A DNA stretch of 36,834 nt from the NCBI GenBank assembly GCA_030765735.1, contig JAVCBZ010000107.1, positions 1 through 36,834 on the forward strand. Direction: 5' to 3'. Both the position numbers and the translations under genes were made by a program. Source of the stretch: Candidatus Susulua stagnicola. GTDB lineage: Bacteria > Omnitrophota > Gorgyraeia > Duberdicusellales > 4484-171. Below, piece after piece: positions 8,042-17,476 of this stretch; the first letter of the stretch is position 1, and each line of letters starts with the position of its first letter. The notes beneath the pieces were generated by a model. It searched no databases and was not told where the DNA came from. It saw only the letters and a list, made by a program, of their open reading frames with translations.

Positions 8042-8816
8042 TTTTGTTTTATTTTTTCTTTTATCTTGTACAGTTCCTGCTACCTATTCACGTAAAAACA
8101 TTCAAAAATCATTAAAAGATATTTGTAAAAATGAATTTAACATTGAGGTTAAGGTTAGGTTCTCTGGAGAGACTATTTGGGTTTATGCTCCGCTTGAAGA
8201 ACTTATTGATTCAACTGGTCAGTGGAATAAAGAAGTTCAGGATACACGAGTAAAGATTTTTCTTGCTTTAGGGCGAGTCTTTCTAAGTATGGATAATCCT
8301 CCAAAACTTTATTGTTTATTGGCCTCAGGTATAAAGGGAACTGGTTTGGATACTTATACAATAGGATATATTCCTGATATGATTAAATTTGATTTGGGTT
8401 TTATCTCTTCAGCTGAGCGTGAAAAAAGAATTGCTTTCCTCTCTTTTCCAAACCCCAGTGCTCTTAGCGATGCTAAGGGTGAGCATATACAAGAATATGA
8501 TATATCTATTGGTGAATTCATTTCTTATTTAGTAGGTCAGAATGTTGAAGAAAAATTTCGCTCTTCTCTATTTAATAAAAGCTTTCAATTGAAAAAAATA
8601 TTTGCATATTATCGGAATAATACTTTAAAGGTAAATTTTGATATTAAAAGTATTGAGCCTCAAGAAAATTCAATTAATCCATTTGATGAAGTCAGAAAAA
8701 CTATAAAAGAAATTTTAGATATTTACAATTCCTCTTCTGAGATTACGGAGATAGAAATTAATAATTTCTCAACTGGTAAGGCTAGAGTTTATACCCCAGA
8801 AAATTTAGCCCTTTAA
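8007..8816 (+). CDS. hypothetical lipoprotein
   Basis: ORF track starts at 7941, but the internal ATG at 8007 gives MAKNVLKIFLISFVLFFLLSC with a lipobox; overlaps the ftsH-like 3' end by 35 nt. Confidence 0.7.
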   Translation: MAKNVLKIFLISFVLFFLLSCTVPATYSRKNIQKSLKDICKNEFNIEVKVRFSGETIWVYAPLEELIDSTGQWNKEVQDTRVKIFLALGRVFLSMDNPPKLYCLLASGIKGTGLDTYTIGYIPDMIKFDLGFISSAEREKRIAFLSFPNPSALSDAKGEHIQEYDISIGEFISYLVGQNVEEKFRSSLFNKSFQLKKIFAYYRNNTLKVNFDIKSIEPQENSINPFDEVRKTIKEILDIYNSSSEITEIEINNFSTGKARVYTPENLAL

Positions 8817-8841
8817 TTTAAGTTTAATTTTTAAGTGTTCC

Positions 8842-9456
8842 TTAGGAAATTATTTCGACTTGCCTTCCCCTAACTTTTATTTTTTTATCCAGAATAAGTT
8901 TCAAAGCTTTGGGGTATAATTTATGTTCAAGATTGTGAACTTTTTCTTCAAGTTTTTTTTCGCTCATTCCCTTCTCTATTTTAATAGTTTCTTGTAAGAT
9001 TATTGGTCCGTGATCAATTTCTTCGTCAATGAAATGAATTGTAACCCCGGTTATTTTGCAGCCATACTCATAAGCTCTTCGGATAGCCCCAACACCTTTG
9101 AAGGCTGGCAATAGTGAAGGGTGAATATTTAAAATTTTGTTGTTAAAATTTTTTACAAAGAAAGGAGTAATAAGTTTCATATATCCGGCTAAAATTATAA
9201 GATCAATTTTTTCTTTTTTTAAAATTTCAATTATTTTTTTATCAAAGGCTAATTCAGATTTGAATTTATTAGGATCCACAAAAGTATCTTTTATATTTAA
9301 ATTGTTAGCGCGTTTGCGAACAAAAGAATTTTTTTTATCAGTGATTAAAATTTTTATTTTAGCATTTATTTTTTGTTTAGAGATTGCTTCAACTAGAGCT
9401 TGAAAATTTGTTCCATTCCCTGAGGCTAACACTGCAATATTTTTTTTCTTTACCAT
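8842..9456 (-). CDS. purN: phosphoribosylglycinamide formyltransferase
   Basis: IAVLASGNGTNFQAL, ILNIHPSLLPAFKGVGAIRRAYEYGCKITGVTIHFIDEEIDHGPII. Confidence 0.95.
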   Translation of the reverse strand: MVKKKNIAVLASGNGTNFQALVEAISKQKINAKIKILITDKKNSFVRKRANNLNIKDTFVDPNKFKSELAFDKKIIEILKKEKIDLIILAGYMKLITPFFVKNFNNKILNIHPSLLPAFKGVGAIRRAYEYGCKITGVTIHFIDEEIDHGPIILQETIKIEKGMSEKKLEEKVHNLEHKLYPKALKLILDKKIKVRGRQVEIIS

Positions 9457-9460
9457 TAGT

Positions 9461-9853
9461 TTAAATTTTTCGTAAAATCTTTAAATTGAATTTCTTACCA
9501 TTTTTCCTAAGCATTAATTTAACACTTACATAATAGATGCAAATTGCTAATAGAGCAATAGAAAAACTAAAAAGTTCCCCATGGCTTCTAAAGAAAACTA
9601 AGCTTGATACAAAAATCAAGGCTGGCGCAAAAAACATAATTAAGCTGGCTATAAGGGTTTTTTTCTCTTCAATACCAATTTCAACTTTATTGCCTACATC
9701 TAACTTAAGTTGATTATTTTCTAAGGTCAATGTTTCTTTACTCATGCCACAAACATCAGAGAGCTTACAACAGGAGCACATTTCTTTTTTGGTAAATCTT
9801 ACCTTAATCTTATTATCGCAGACTTCAACTATGTCGACTATTTCTTTAAACAT
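9461..9853 (-). CDS. rseC: SoxR-reducing system / RseC family protein
   Basis: Cys cluster MCSCCKLSDVC, two TM helices, next to the rnf cluster. Confidence 0.75.
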   Translation of the reverse strand: MFKEIVDIVEVCDNKIKVRFTKKEMCSCCKLSDVCGMSKETLTLENNQLKLDVGNKVEIGIEEKKTLIASLIMFFAPALIFVSSLVFFRSHGELFSFSIALLAICIYYVSVKLMLRKNGKKFNLKILRKI

Positions 9854-9861
9854 TATTTAAT

Positions 9862-9881
9862 GGACAGGGCAAGCCCTGTCC
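9862..9881. repeat. hairpin GGACAGGGC-AA-GCCCTGTCC between rnfB and the RseC-like gene
   Basis: Perfect 9-bp arms; the neighbouring CTA (9882-9884) is the rnfB stop. Confidence 0.85.
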
Positions 9882-10688
9882 CTACGATATTTTTATAATA
9901 CATTTTGTTGGACATTTGCTCTTACCTTGCTCTAAACTAGTTGGATCATTTGGCTTATTGTAATTAAGCGTTGAGAGGTTGTCTTTCATTTGATAGGGAG
10001 AATTCTCTATTTTGGTGCATAAACTGCAACTAATACATCCCTTGCTACAAACTTTTTTTACTGCTAGTGCCGTCTCTTTGTTAGCACAAGCAATGTTATA
10101 GACAGGGAGGTTATTTTTAATTGGAACAAGTTCAAATAAGTTTCGAGGACAAGCTTTTAAGCATTTTCCGCAACCAATACATTTTTTAAAATCAACCTGG
10201 ATAGCTTGGTCTTTAAGCTCAAGAGCATTTGTTGGACAAACGTTTATGCAGTCACCAAGAGCTAGACAACCATAAGCACAGTCAATTACCCCACCACTTA
10301 TATTAGCAGAGCGACAGTCATTTGGACCAATATATTTTGATGATGATTTTTTTTCTTTGCTTTTTGCTGAACAATGACAGATAACTACTTGAGCGCTTGA
10401 AGAAACACAACCAGTTAGACCTAGAGCCTCAGCGATTTTTTTATTAACTTCTTCTCCAGCTGGCAAGCATCCTGAGAAGGTGCTACACTCTTTTGTTATA
10501 GTTTCAGCGTAAGCTCGACAACCGCTAAATCCACAAGCACCACAATTTAATCCTGGAAGTAATTCTAATATTTTTGTTACTTGAGGATTCTCTTTTACCT
10601 TTAATTTCTTACTTAATAAAGCTAGAAGTATTGAGAAAGCTAATCCAGTTAAACCTAAGACTATTGTTGGGATTATTATTTTACTCAT
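9882..10688 (-). CDS. rnfB: Rnf complex subunit B (iron-sulfur)
   Basis: LLPGLNCGACGFSGCRAYAETI plus ferredoxin-type Cys clusters (CIGCGKCLKACP). Confidence 0.95.
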   Translation of the reverse strand: MSKIIIPTIVLGLTGLAFSILLALLSKKLKVKENPQVTKILELLPGLNCGACGFSGCRAYAETITKECSTFSGCLPAGEEVNKKIAEALGLTGCVSSSAQVVICHCSAKSKEKKSSSKYIGPNDCRSANISGGVIDCAYGCLALGDCINVCPTNALELKDQAIQVDFKKCIGCGKCLKACPRNLFELVPIKNNLPVYNIACANKETALAVKKVCSKGCISCSLCTKIENSPYQMKDNLSTLNYNKPNDPTSLEQGKSKCPTKCIIKIS

Positions 10689-10690
10689 TT

Positions 10691-11272
10691 TTATGATGAA
10701 ATTAATCCTGAAAACCCCATAAAAATAAGGGCAAGCAGGCCAGCAGTAATTAAAGTTAATGATGCTCCTCTAAATACTTTAGGTATATTAACGTATTGAA
10801 GTTCTTCGCGGATGCCAGCCATAATTAATAGTACTAAAGAAAACCCTAGACCTCCGGAGAAACCAAAAACAACTGCTTCTAAGAATTTATAATTTCTGGT
10901 TACCATAAATAAAGCTGAACCAAGAATTGCACAATTTGTTGTAATTAATGGTAAATATATTCCTAAAGATTGATATAGAGAGCTAGAATATTTTCTTATA
11001 AACATCTCAACAATTTGGACTAATGAGGCGATAACTAAAATAAAAACCACATATTCAAGATAAAATAAACCAAATTTAACCAGAATAAGATTATAAATAA
11101 GCCAACTTATGCTAGTAGCTAAGGTCATTACAAAGGTAACAGCCATGCCCATGCCAAAGGCTGATTCAATTTTACCGGAAACTCCTAGAAAAGGGCAGAT
11201 TCCCAGGAAATAAGAGAGAACCAAATTGTTTATTAAGAGTGTCGAAACAAATATTATAATTAAATCTTGCAT
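10691..11272 (-). CDS. rnfA: Rnf complex subunit A
   Basis: LINNLVLSYFLGICPFLGVSGKIESAFGMGMAVTFVM; ITTNCAILG. Confidence 0.95.
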   Translation of the reverse strand: MQDLIIIFVSTLLINNLVLSYFLGICPFLGVSGKIESAFGMGMAVTFVMTLATSISWLIYNLILVKFGLFYLEYVVFILVIASLVQIVEMFIRKYSSSLYQSLGIYLPLITTNCAILGSALFMVTRNYKFLEAVVFGFSGGLGFSLVLLIMAGIREELQYVNIPKVFRGASLTLITAGLLALIFMGFSGLISS

Positions 11273-11307
11273 AAATCTGTGTAATCTGTTTTTTAATCTG
11301 TGTAATC

Positions 11308-11334
11308 AGGCATCCTATTTCTTATAGGATGCCT
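11308..11334. repeat. hairpin AGGCATCCTAT-TTCTT-ATAGGATGCCT overlapping the rnfE 3' end
   Basis: Perfect 11-bp arms; includes the rnfE stop codon; no U-tract on the minus-strand transcript. Confidence 0.85.
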
Positions 11335-11902
11335 CGATTTTGTTCATTACAGCCACTAGAAGTCCTAAAACTAAAAATGCTCCAGCTGGGAGAATCATTA
11401 TAATTAAAGGGTTATAATTTGCTGGCATTATCATTATTCCTAAAATGCTTCCAGCTCCAAAAATTTCTCGGATTGAACCTAAAATAAATAATCCCCAGCA
11501 AAAACCAAACCCCATACCTAAAGCATCACTTAGAGAGCTTCTAACATTATTTTTGGAAGCGAATGCTTCACAACGACCAAGAATAATACAATTAACAATA
11601 ATTAATGGAATATAAGGACCTAAGACACGACTAATTTCTGGGAATTGGGCTTTTAAAAATAAATCAACAATTGTAACAAAAGTTGCGATGATTACAGTGT
11701 AAACGGCAATTCGTACTTGGTGAGGAACTATTTTTTTAATTAGTGAAACTACTAATGAGGAAAAAAACAAAACAAAAATTACTGCAAGCCCCATAGAGAT
11801 GCCATTTATTGCTGAGGTAGTTACAGCTAAGGATGGACACATACCAAGGAGTTGACGAAATACCGGGTGATTTTTCCACAGGCCTTTAGTAAAATTTTTC
11901 AT
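11315..11902 (-). CDS. rnfE: Rnf complex subunit E
   Basis: FTKGLWKNHPVFRQLLGMCPSLAVTTSAINGISMGLA; PLIIVNCIILGRCEAFA. Confidence 0.95.
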   Translation of the reverse strand: MKNFTKGLWKNHPVFRQLLGMCPSLAVTTSAINGISMGLAVIFVLFFSSLVVSLIKKIVPHQVRIAVYTVIIATFVTIVDLFLKAQFPEISRVLGPYIPLIIVNCIILGRCEAFASKNNVRSSLSDALGMGFGFCWGLFILGSIREIFGAGSILGIMIMPANYNPLIIMILPAGAFLVLGLLVAVMNKIEASYKK

Positions 11903-11967
11903 AATAATTATTTTCTATTTTATCTTATTTAATATTGTTTTTATATTTTCTTTTTTATTTTAAAAAA

Positions 11968-12522
11968 CTAATTCTTATTGAGAAGTTCTTTTATTTCTTT
12001 AATACGTTTATTTAAAGTATTTACTACTGCTCGCGAAGAAACCGTTGCTCCGGTAATTGCTTTTATTTGCCCTTCTCTTGGTGTATCGTTTTTTATACAA
12101 GTTATATCTTTGGTTATTGATAAATTTTTAAATTGATTTTTAAAAGGGTTTTTCTGAATTTTTGCACCAAGCCCTGGTGTCTCTAGAGATTCTACAACTT
12201 CAATACCTTTGATATATTCTAAAAGTTTATCAGTGACTACTAACATTTTTATTTTACCTTGATATCCTTGCCCAGAAGCTATAAAACCATAACCGATTAA
12301 GTTCTTGTTTTGATTGGAGAGTTTATATATTGTTTCAGTTACAATAGTTAACTCTTCTACATTTATTGCATCAGGAGCTAACATGGCTAAGGCCTTTTCT
12401 ATTCGTTTTTCTTTATTTATTTCAATTTTTTCATTAGCTAAGCCATAAACAACTGCTAGCAAAAGTCCACAGATAATACAAACTAAAGTTAATACCGAGG
12501 TTATCCTGATGACTTCTTTCAC
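11968..12522 (-). CDS. rnfG: Rnf complex subunit G (covalent flavin)
   Basis: TPGLGAKIQ and FMN-attachment motif ITGATVSSRAVV. Confidence 0.93.
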   Translation of the reverse strand: MKEVIRITSVLTLVCIICGLLLAVVYGLANEKIEINKEKRIEKALAMLAPDAINVEELTIVTETIYKLSNQNKNLIGYGFIASGQGYQGKIKMLVVTDKLLEYIKGIEVVESLETPGLGAKIQKNPFKNQFKNLSITKDITCIKNDTPREGQIKAITGATVSSRAVVNTLNKRIKEIKELLNKN

Positions 12523-12585
12523 TTTAACAAACCTCCTTTAAGATTTCAATGTAGACCCATAAGCCTTTTTTTAAACTAGTTGGGT

Positions 12586-13512
12586 TCATGTTCCAAATCT
12601 CCTTGGTTTGGTGTAGCGATTAATCAAAGGTGTTAAGGCATTCATAAAAAGAATTGAATACATGACTCCTTCAGGTAATCCGCCAAAATATCTTATTATC
12701 ATTATTAGTATTCCACAACCAATACCAAAGATGTATCTCCCTTTTTTAGTGGTTGGGGTGGTGACTGGATCAGTAGCCATAAAAAAAGCTCCTAATAGTA
12801 AGCCACCACTGAATAGATGAAACCAAATTGAACCCCAGCTAGGATTAATTAAATATAGAATAATTGAACTTATAGTTGTGGTAAGCAATAAACTTAAAGG
12901 GATGCGCCAGCCAGCAACTTTTCGTATTAGAAGATATAGACCTCCGATTATTAAACAAATTGCTGAAGTTTCACCTAAACTTCCAGAAACTTTACCAAAA
13001 AATAAACTTGAATTGGGTGTAATTACTTGGCTAAATTTTCTTAAAATTAGTGGAGTAGCTGAACTTATGGCATCAACTGAATTTGGTTTTATAAAAGTAG
13101 TAAGCATTTTGGGGTAAGCCGCCATAAGAAAAGCTCTGCCGATTAAGGCTGGATTAAAAATATTTGCCCCTAGACCACCAAAAATATGTTTTCCAATACT
13201 AATAGCAACTATAGAGCCTAAGCTAGCTGCATACCAGGTTACTGAAGGTGGAAGGGTAAGAGCTAGCAATAAGCCAGTTACTGCAGCACTATAATCATTT
13301 AGGGTGGAAGGCTTTTTACGCAAGAGTAAAATGATTCTTTCAGTTATCAGTGCAGTGAATGTACAATTTGCAATTAGCAGAACAGCTCTGATTCCAAAGA
13401 AATAAATTGAAGCGATTACTGCTGGTAGTAGGGCGATCATCACTTGTTTCATTAGGTAAGATGTACTTAACCTTGATTTTAAGTGAGGCGGGCTACTTAT
13501 TATTAATGACAT
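12586..13512 (-). CDS. rnfD: Rnf complex subunit D
   Basis: SSPPHLKSRLST start, GGLGANIFNPALIGRAFL, SSATPL flavin motif, MATDPVTTPTTKKGRYIFG. Confidence 0.95.
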   Translation of the reverse strand: MSLIISSPPHLKSRLSTSYLMKQVMIALLPAVIASIYFFGIRAVLLIANCTFTALITERIILLLRKKPSTLNDYSAAVTGLLLALTLPPSVTWYAASLGSIVAISIGKHIFGGLGANIFNPALIGRAFLMAAYPKMLTTFIKPNSVDAISSATPLILRKFSQVITPNSSLFFGKVSGSLGETSAICLIIGGLYLLIRKVAGWRIPLSLLLTTTISSIILYLINPSWGSIWFHLFSGGLLLGAFFMATDPVTTPTTKKGRYIFGIGCGILIMIIRYFGGLPEGVMYSILFMNALTPLINRYTKPRRFGT

Positions 13513-14785
13513 AATTTTTTCCTGTTTTTATATAATGGACAATAGGTATTTTTGCCGGACAACCATAAGTACAACAACCACATTCAATACAGTCGGTAAT
13601 ATTAAATTCAGCCAAAGATGAGTAATTATTTTTTTTAATTCGTTTTACATATTCTAAAGGAAGAAGATTCATTGGGCAAGTGTCAACGCAGCGGTTACAG
13701 CGTAGACAAGGCTCCTCTTTGGCGCTATCAATTCCATCAGCTAGGAATAGAAAACCACCAGCATTCTTAAGTATTGGATAATCTAAGCTGTCGAGTGCAA
13801 TACCCATCATCGGTCCACCACAGATTATTTTTTTAGGATCTTTCCTAAATTCTAGAATTTTTTTATCAATTAACTCTTTCAAAGTTGTTCCGATTTTTAC
13901 CCAAATATTCCTTGGAGTTACTAATCCATCACCACAGAAGCTAACTAATCTTTCAATTAGAGGTTTATCAAGATAAATGGCTTGATAAATTGCAAAACAA
14001 GTGGCAACATTATGAACCAAACAACCAACATCAAGTGGTAATTTTCTAGGAGGAATTTTTTTCTTGGTTATTAGTTGAATAAGTTGTTTTTCTCCTCCTT
14101 GTGGGTAAGCAGTATTTAAGACAAAAGAGTGTATCGGAGGTAATTCAATTTTATTTGTACTGATGAAAAGATTTATTTTTTTTATTGCTTCGGGTTTATT
14201 CTCTTCAATCGCAAAGATTACTTCTTTAGGGTTAATCAATTTACAGATTAATTTAATTCCCATAAATATTTCTTTCATCTTCTCTATCATTAAGCGGTAA
14301 TCACAGGCCAGATATGGCTCACATTCACAACCGTTGATTATCAAAGTATCAATTTTCTTGGGCGGGTTTAACTTTACATGAGTTGGGAAAGCAGCTCCGC
14401 CCATACCAACTATTCCATGATTAGCAATAGTTTCTAATATTTTTTCTTTACTTAAAGATTCAATATCTTTATTATCACGGGGTAAGTATTCTTTTTCTTC
14501 ATCTTGGCATTGAATAATAATTGCTGGGGATTTTTTTAAAGTTGGGTGATACCAATTGGCGATATCAATAATCTTTCCTTTTTTTGGGGCATGCAATTGA
14601 GAGGAAATCAACCCTCGAGCATTAGCAATCACATCTCCTTGATCAACTATGTCACCTTTCTTAACACAAGGCAGTGAAGGGGCTCCAGTATGTTGAGCTA
14701 AGGGAAGATAAAGTTTAGAGGGGCTAAGAAACTTTTCACTAACTAAGTTATGCTGAGGTTCTTTATGCTCTGGTACTTTAATCAT
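13493..14785 (-). CDS. rnfC: Rnf complex subunit C
   Basis: GMGGAAFPTHVKLNPPKKIDTLIINGCECEPYL; two 4Fe-4S clusters CLRCNRCVDTCP and CIECGCCTYGCP. Confidence 0.95.
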   Translation of the reverse strand: MIKVPEHKEPQHNLVSEKFLSPSKLYLPLAQHTGAPSLPCVKKGDIVDQGDVIANARGLISSQLHAPKKGKIIDIANWYHPTLKKSPAIIIQCQDEEKEYLPRDNKDIESLSKEKILETIANHGIVGMGGAAFPTHVKLNPPKKIDTLIINGCECEPYLACDYRLMIEKMKEIFMGIKLICKLINPKEVIFAIEENKPEAIKKINLFISTNKIELPPIHSFVLNTAYPQGGEKQLIQLITKKKIPPRKLPLDVGCLVHNVATCFAIYQAIYLDKPLIERLVSFCGDGLVTPRNIWVKIGTTLKELIDKKILEFRKDPKKIICGGPMMGIALDSLDYPILKNAGGFLFLADGIDSAKEEPCLRCNRCVDTCPMNLLPLEYVKRIKKNNYSSLAEFNITDCIECGCCTYGCPAKIPIVHYIKTGKNYVINNK

Positions 14786-16022
14786 CGGTAAATATAAATA
14801 TTGTTGATACGAAAAATCCGATTATACCAAGCGAGACTATAATTGTAAAGGGATTGAAGAAATCTGCTAGAGCAGAGCAAATAAACATTGAGATTAAAAA
14901 TCCCAAGTGAGAGGTGAATTCTAGACCACTAAATATTCTTCCTAAGACCTTTTGATCACTTTCTTTATGAATAAGTGCATTTACTCCTACAAATACCGGG
15001 GAAGTAATTATTCCAAAAATAAAAGCTAGAGTTATTGCATAAAGTGTTTGAGGGTAAGCTCGCAAAGATATAACAAAAAATATAAGATATAGTGAAGTGA
15101 ACAATAAACTCAAGTTTATAACTTTTTTTATTGAAAATTTATTGGCAATTTGTCCATAGACTAAAGAGCCTATAAAAATACCAGCACCTAAAGATACTGT
15201 AACAAATCCGAGATCGCTAGTTACTGTAGATAAAACCTCTTGAATAAAACGAATAAAAACTACATACAATCCGCCGATGTAGGAGAAGATAAAGAAAAAC
15301 ATCTTAAAGGCATATTTTGTTTCATTAGATGTAAAGATGTATTTTATCCCTTCGTGGAATTCTCCAACGAATGATTGCTTAACTTCTTTGATTACTTTTT
15401 TTCCTATATTAGTAATGTCACTAACTTTAAAGTTACTTTTTTCTTTAGTAGAAATAAGAAATATTGCTAAAGCTGAAACAAAAAAAGTTCCAGCATCCAA
15501 ACCAAAAGCACTGGTGACTCCCCACCTTTCAACAATAATCCCGCCTAAGCCAAAACCAATGATTGCCGCGATAGTAGCAGTTATTGAAATTAAAGAATTA
15601 GCCAAGAAGATATCTTCTTTTTTAGTAATTTCTGGGATAAAGGCCATTTTAGCTGGTATAAAAAATTTACCAGCACTAAATGAAAGAAAAAGGAGAACGT
15701 AGACTATAGCAAAAGCTTTTAATTTCAAGAAAAATATCGGAATTAGTAATATGAATATGCCTCTTAGGAGATCGCTAGCGTACATAGTCTTTCTTTTGCT
15801 CCAACGATCTATATAGACTCCCGATATCGGCGAAATAATGAATACTGGTATTATTGCCATGCTCATTATTAGTGCTAGATGTGAAGAAGACATTGATACT
15901 TTAGAAACTAGTCCTACTAGGGCTATTTGGGTTAGTCGATCACCAAATTGAGAAACAATCTGGCCAAACCAAAGGCAGAAAAAATTTCTTTTAGCTAGAA
16001 TTTTAAAGTATTTTGAAATCAT
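14778..16022 (-). CDS. MFS transporter
   Basis: ~12 TM helices; GQIVSQFGDRLTQIAL, YIDRWSKRKTMYASDLLRG; overlaps rnfC by 8 nt. Confidence 0.88.
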   Translation of the reverse strand: MISKYFKILAKRNFFCLWFGQIVSQFGDRLTQIALVGLVSKVSMSSSHLALIMSMAIIPVFIISPISGVYIDRWSKRKTMYASDLLRGIFILLIPIFFLKLKAFAIVYVLLFLSFSAGKFFIPAKMAFIPEITKKEDIFLANSLISITATIAAIIGFGLGGIIVERWGVTSAFGLDAGTFFVSALAIFLISTKEKSNFKVSDITNIGKKVIKEVKQSFVGEFHEGIKYIFTSNETKYAFKMFFFIFSYIGGLYVVFIRFIQEVLSTVTSDLGFVTVSLGAGIFIGSLVYGQIANKFSIKKVINLSLLFTSLYLIFFVISLRAYPQTLYAITLAFIFGIITSPVFVGVNALIHKESDQKVLGRIFSGLEFTSHLGFLISMFICSALADFFNPFTIIVSLGIIGFFVSTIFIFTDD

Positions 16023-16074
16023 CTTGGTTCTTTAGGCTACGTCTTTGTATCCTTCTCTTCCCTCTTATTTATTA

Positions 16075-16147
16075 AGCCGAGGGAGAGAGTCGAACTCTCG
16101 ACCTGTGCATTACGAATGCACTGCTCTGCCAACTGAGCTACCTCGGC
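16075..16147 (-). tRNA. tRNA-Thr (CGT anticodon)
   Basis: Acceptor GCCGAGG/CCTCGGC, D-loop TAGCTCAGTTGGCAGAGC, anticodon loop TTCGTAA, TpsiC arm GTTCGACTC. Confidence 0.93.
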
Positions 16148-16345
16148 AATAATTTTGCAAACTATTAATCAGCTTCAAGCTTTAAGCTATTTTTTTAGAC
16201 GAGGTCTAAGGATATTTTTAGAAAACTATATGAATTTTAACAGAAATGATCGAACTTCTCAAGCAAATTTAATTTGTTTATTGAATTATTTGTGTTTTAG
16301 TTTATTAAAAAAGTTCTTGCAAGAATAATCAAAAATTGTTAATAT

Positions 16346-17461
16346 ATGCCGTTTATGATTTTACCAACACCCTATTATTTAATTTATGAGCAGAAATTGC
16401 TCAAAAACTTAAAAACCATTGAGCGGATTAGGAATAATTCCGGCGCTAAATCTGTTTTAGCCCTAAAATGCTTTTCAACTTGGTCGGTTTTTCCGTTTAT
16501 GAAAAGATATATTGATGGAACAACTAGTAGCTCATTGTATGAAGCTCGCTTGGGAAGAGAGAAATTTGGCAAAGAAGTTCACGCTTATAGTGTGGCTTTT
16601 TCAACTGATGAGGTAGAAAAAGTTAGGCAATATGCTGATAAAATTATTTTTAATTCAATATCTCAATTAAAGAGACATTATAATATTGTTAAATCACTCA
16701 ACATAGGTTTGAGAATAAACCCTCAGATTAGTTTTTCACATTTTGATTTAGCTGATCCAGCTCGTAAGTTTTCAAGACTGGGTGTAGTTGATAAAAATTC
16801 TCTTTCAGAGATTGTACCACTGATTCAAGGATTAATGTTTCATTTTAATTGCGAAAATGATAATTTCAATAATTTTGTTTCCAGTGTTGACTTTATTGGT
16901 CGGGTTTATGGGGATTTATTAAAAAAAATGCAATGGGTTAGCTTAGGTGGTGGAATTCATTTCACCAAAAAAGGCTACCCAGTTAAAAAGTTGATTAAGC
17001 TATTAAAAGATTTTAGTAATAAATTTAAAGTTCAGGTTTATCTTGAACCAGGAGAAGCAATTATAACTCAGTCAGCCGAACTAGTAACTAAGGTGGTTGA
17101 TATTGTTCACAACCAGAGAAATATCGCGATTATTGACTCCTCTATTGAAGCTCACATGTTAGATTTATTAGTTTATCAGATGAATGCTAAGATAGATAAA
17201 GCTTCTGAAGGAGGAAAGTTCGAATATGTAATAGCTGGTAATTCTTGTTTAGCTGGCGATGTCTTTGGTACTTATCGTTTTAAGGCTCGTTTAAAGGTTG
17301 GAAGCATTATTAGAATTAGCGATGCAGCTGGCTATACAATGGTTAAGAAAAATTGGTTTAATGGGCTTAAAATGCCTTCGATTGTTGTAAAAAAGAAAAA
17401 TGGATCATTACGCATAATTCGTCGCTTTGAATATAAAGATTTTTTAAATAACTTATCGTGA
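16346..17461 (+). CDS. nspC: carboxynorspermidine/carboxyspermidine decarboxylase (PLP fold III)
   Basis: TPYYLIYEQKLLKNLKTI, ALKCFSTWSVFPFMKRYIDGTTSSSLYEARLG, SLGGGIHFTKKGYP, YLEPGEAI, AGNSCLAGDVFGTY. Confidence 0.92.
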   Translation: MPFMILPTPYYLIYEQKLLKNLKTIERIRNNSGAKSVLALKCFSTWSVFPFMKRYIDGTTSSSLYEARLGREKFGKEVHAYSVAFSTDEVEKVRQYADKIIFNSISQLKRHYNIVKSLNIGLRINPQISFSHFDLADPARKFSRLGVVDKNSLSEIVPLIQGLMFHFNCENDNFNNFVSSVDFIGRVYGDLLKKMQWVSLGGGIHFTKKGYPVKKLIKLLKDFSNKFKVQVYLEPGEAIITQSAELVTKVVDIVHNQRNIAIIDSSIEAHMLDLLVYQMNAKIDKASEGGKFEYVIAGNSCLAGDVFGTYRFKARLKVGSIIRISDAAGYTMVKKNWFNGLKMPSIVVKKKNGSLRIIRRFEYKDFLNNLS

Positions 17462-17476
17462 GGGAGGTCAAATAAA

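Noticed and set aside
86-9456. Unusual redundancy of PurU and PurN
   Set aside because: The two have distinct known functions and commonly coexist.
15337-15702. 121-aa + strand ORF opposite the MFS transporter
   Set aside because: Antisense shadow ORF; no independent support.
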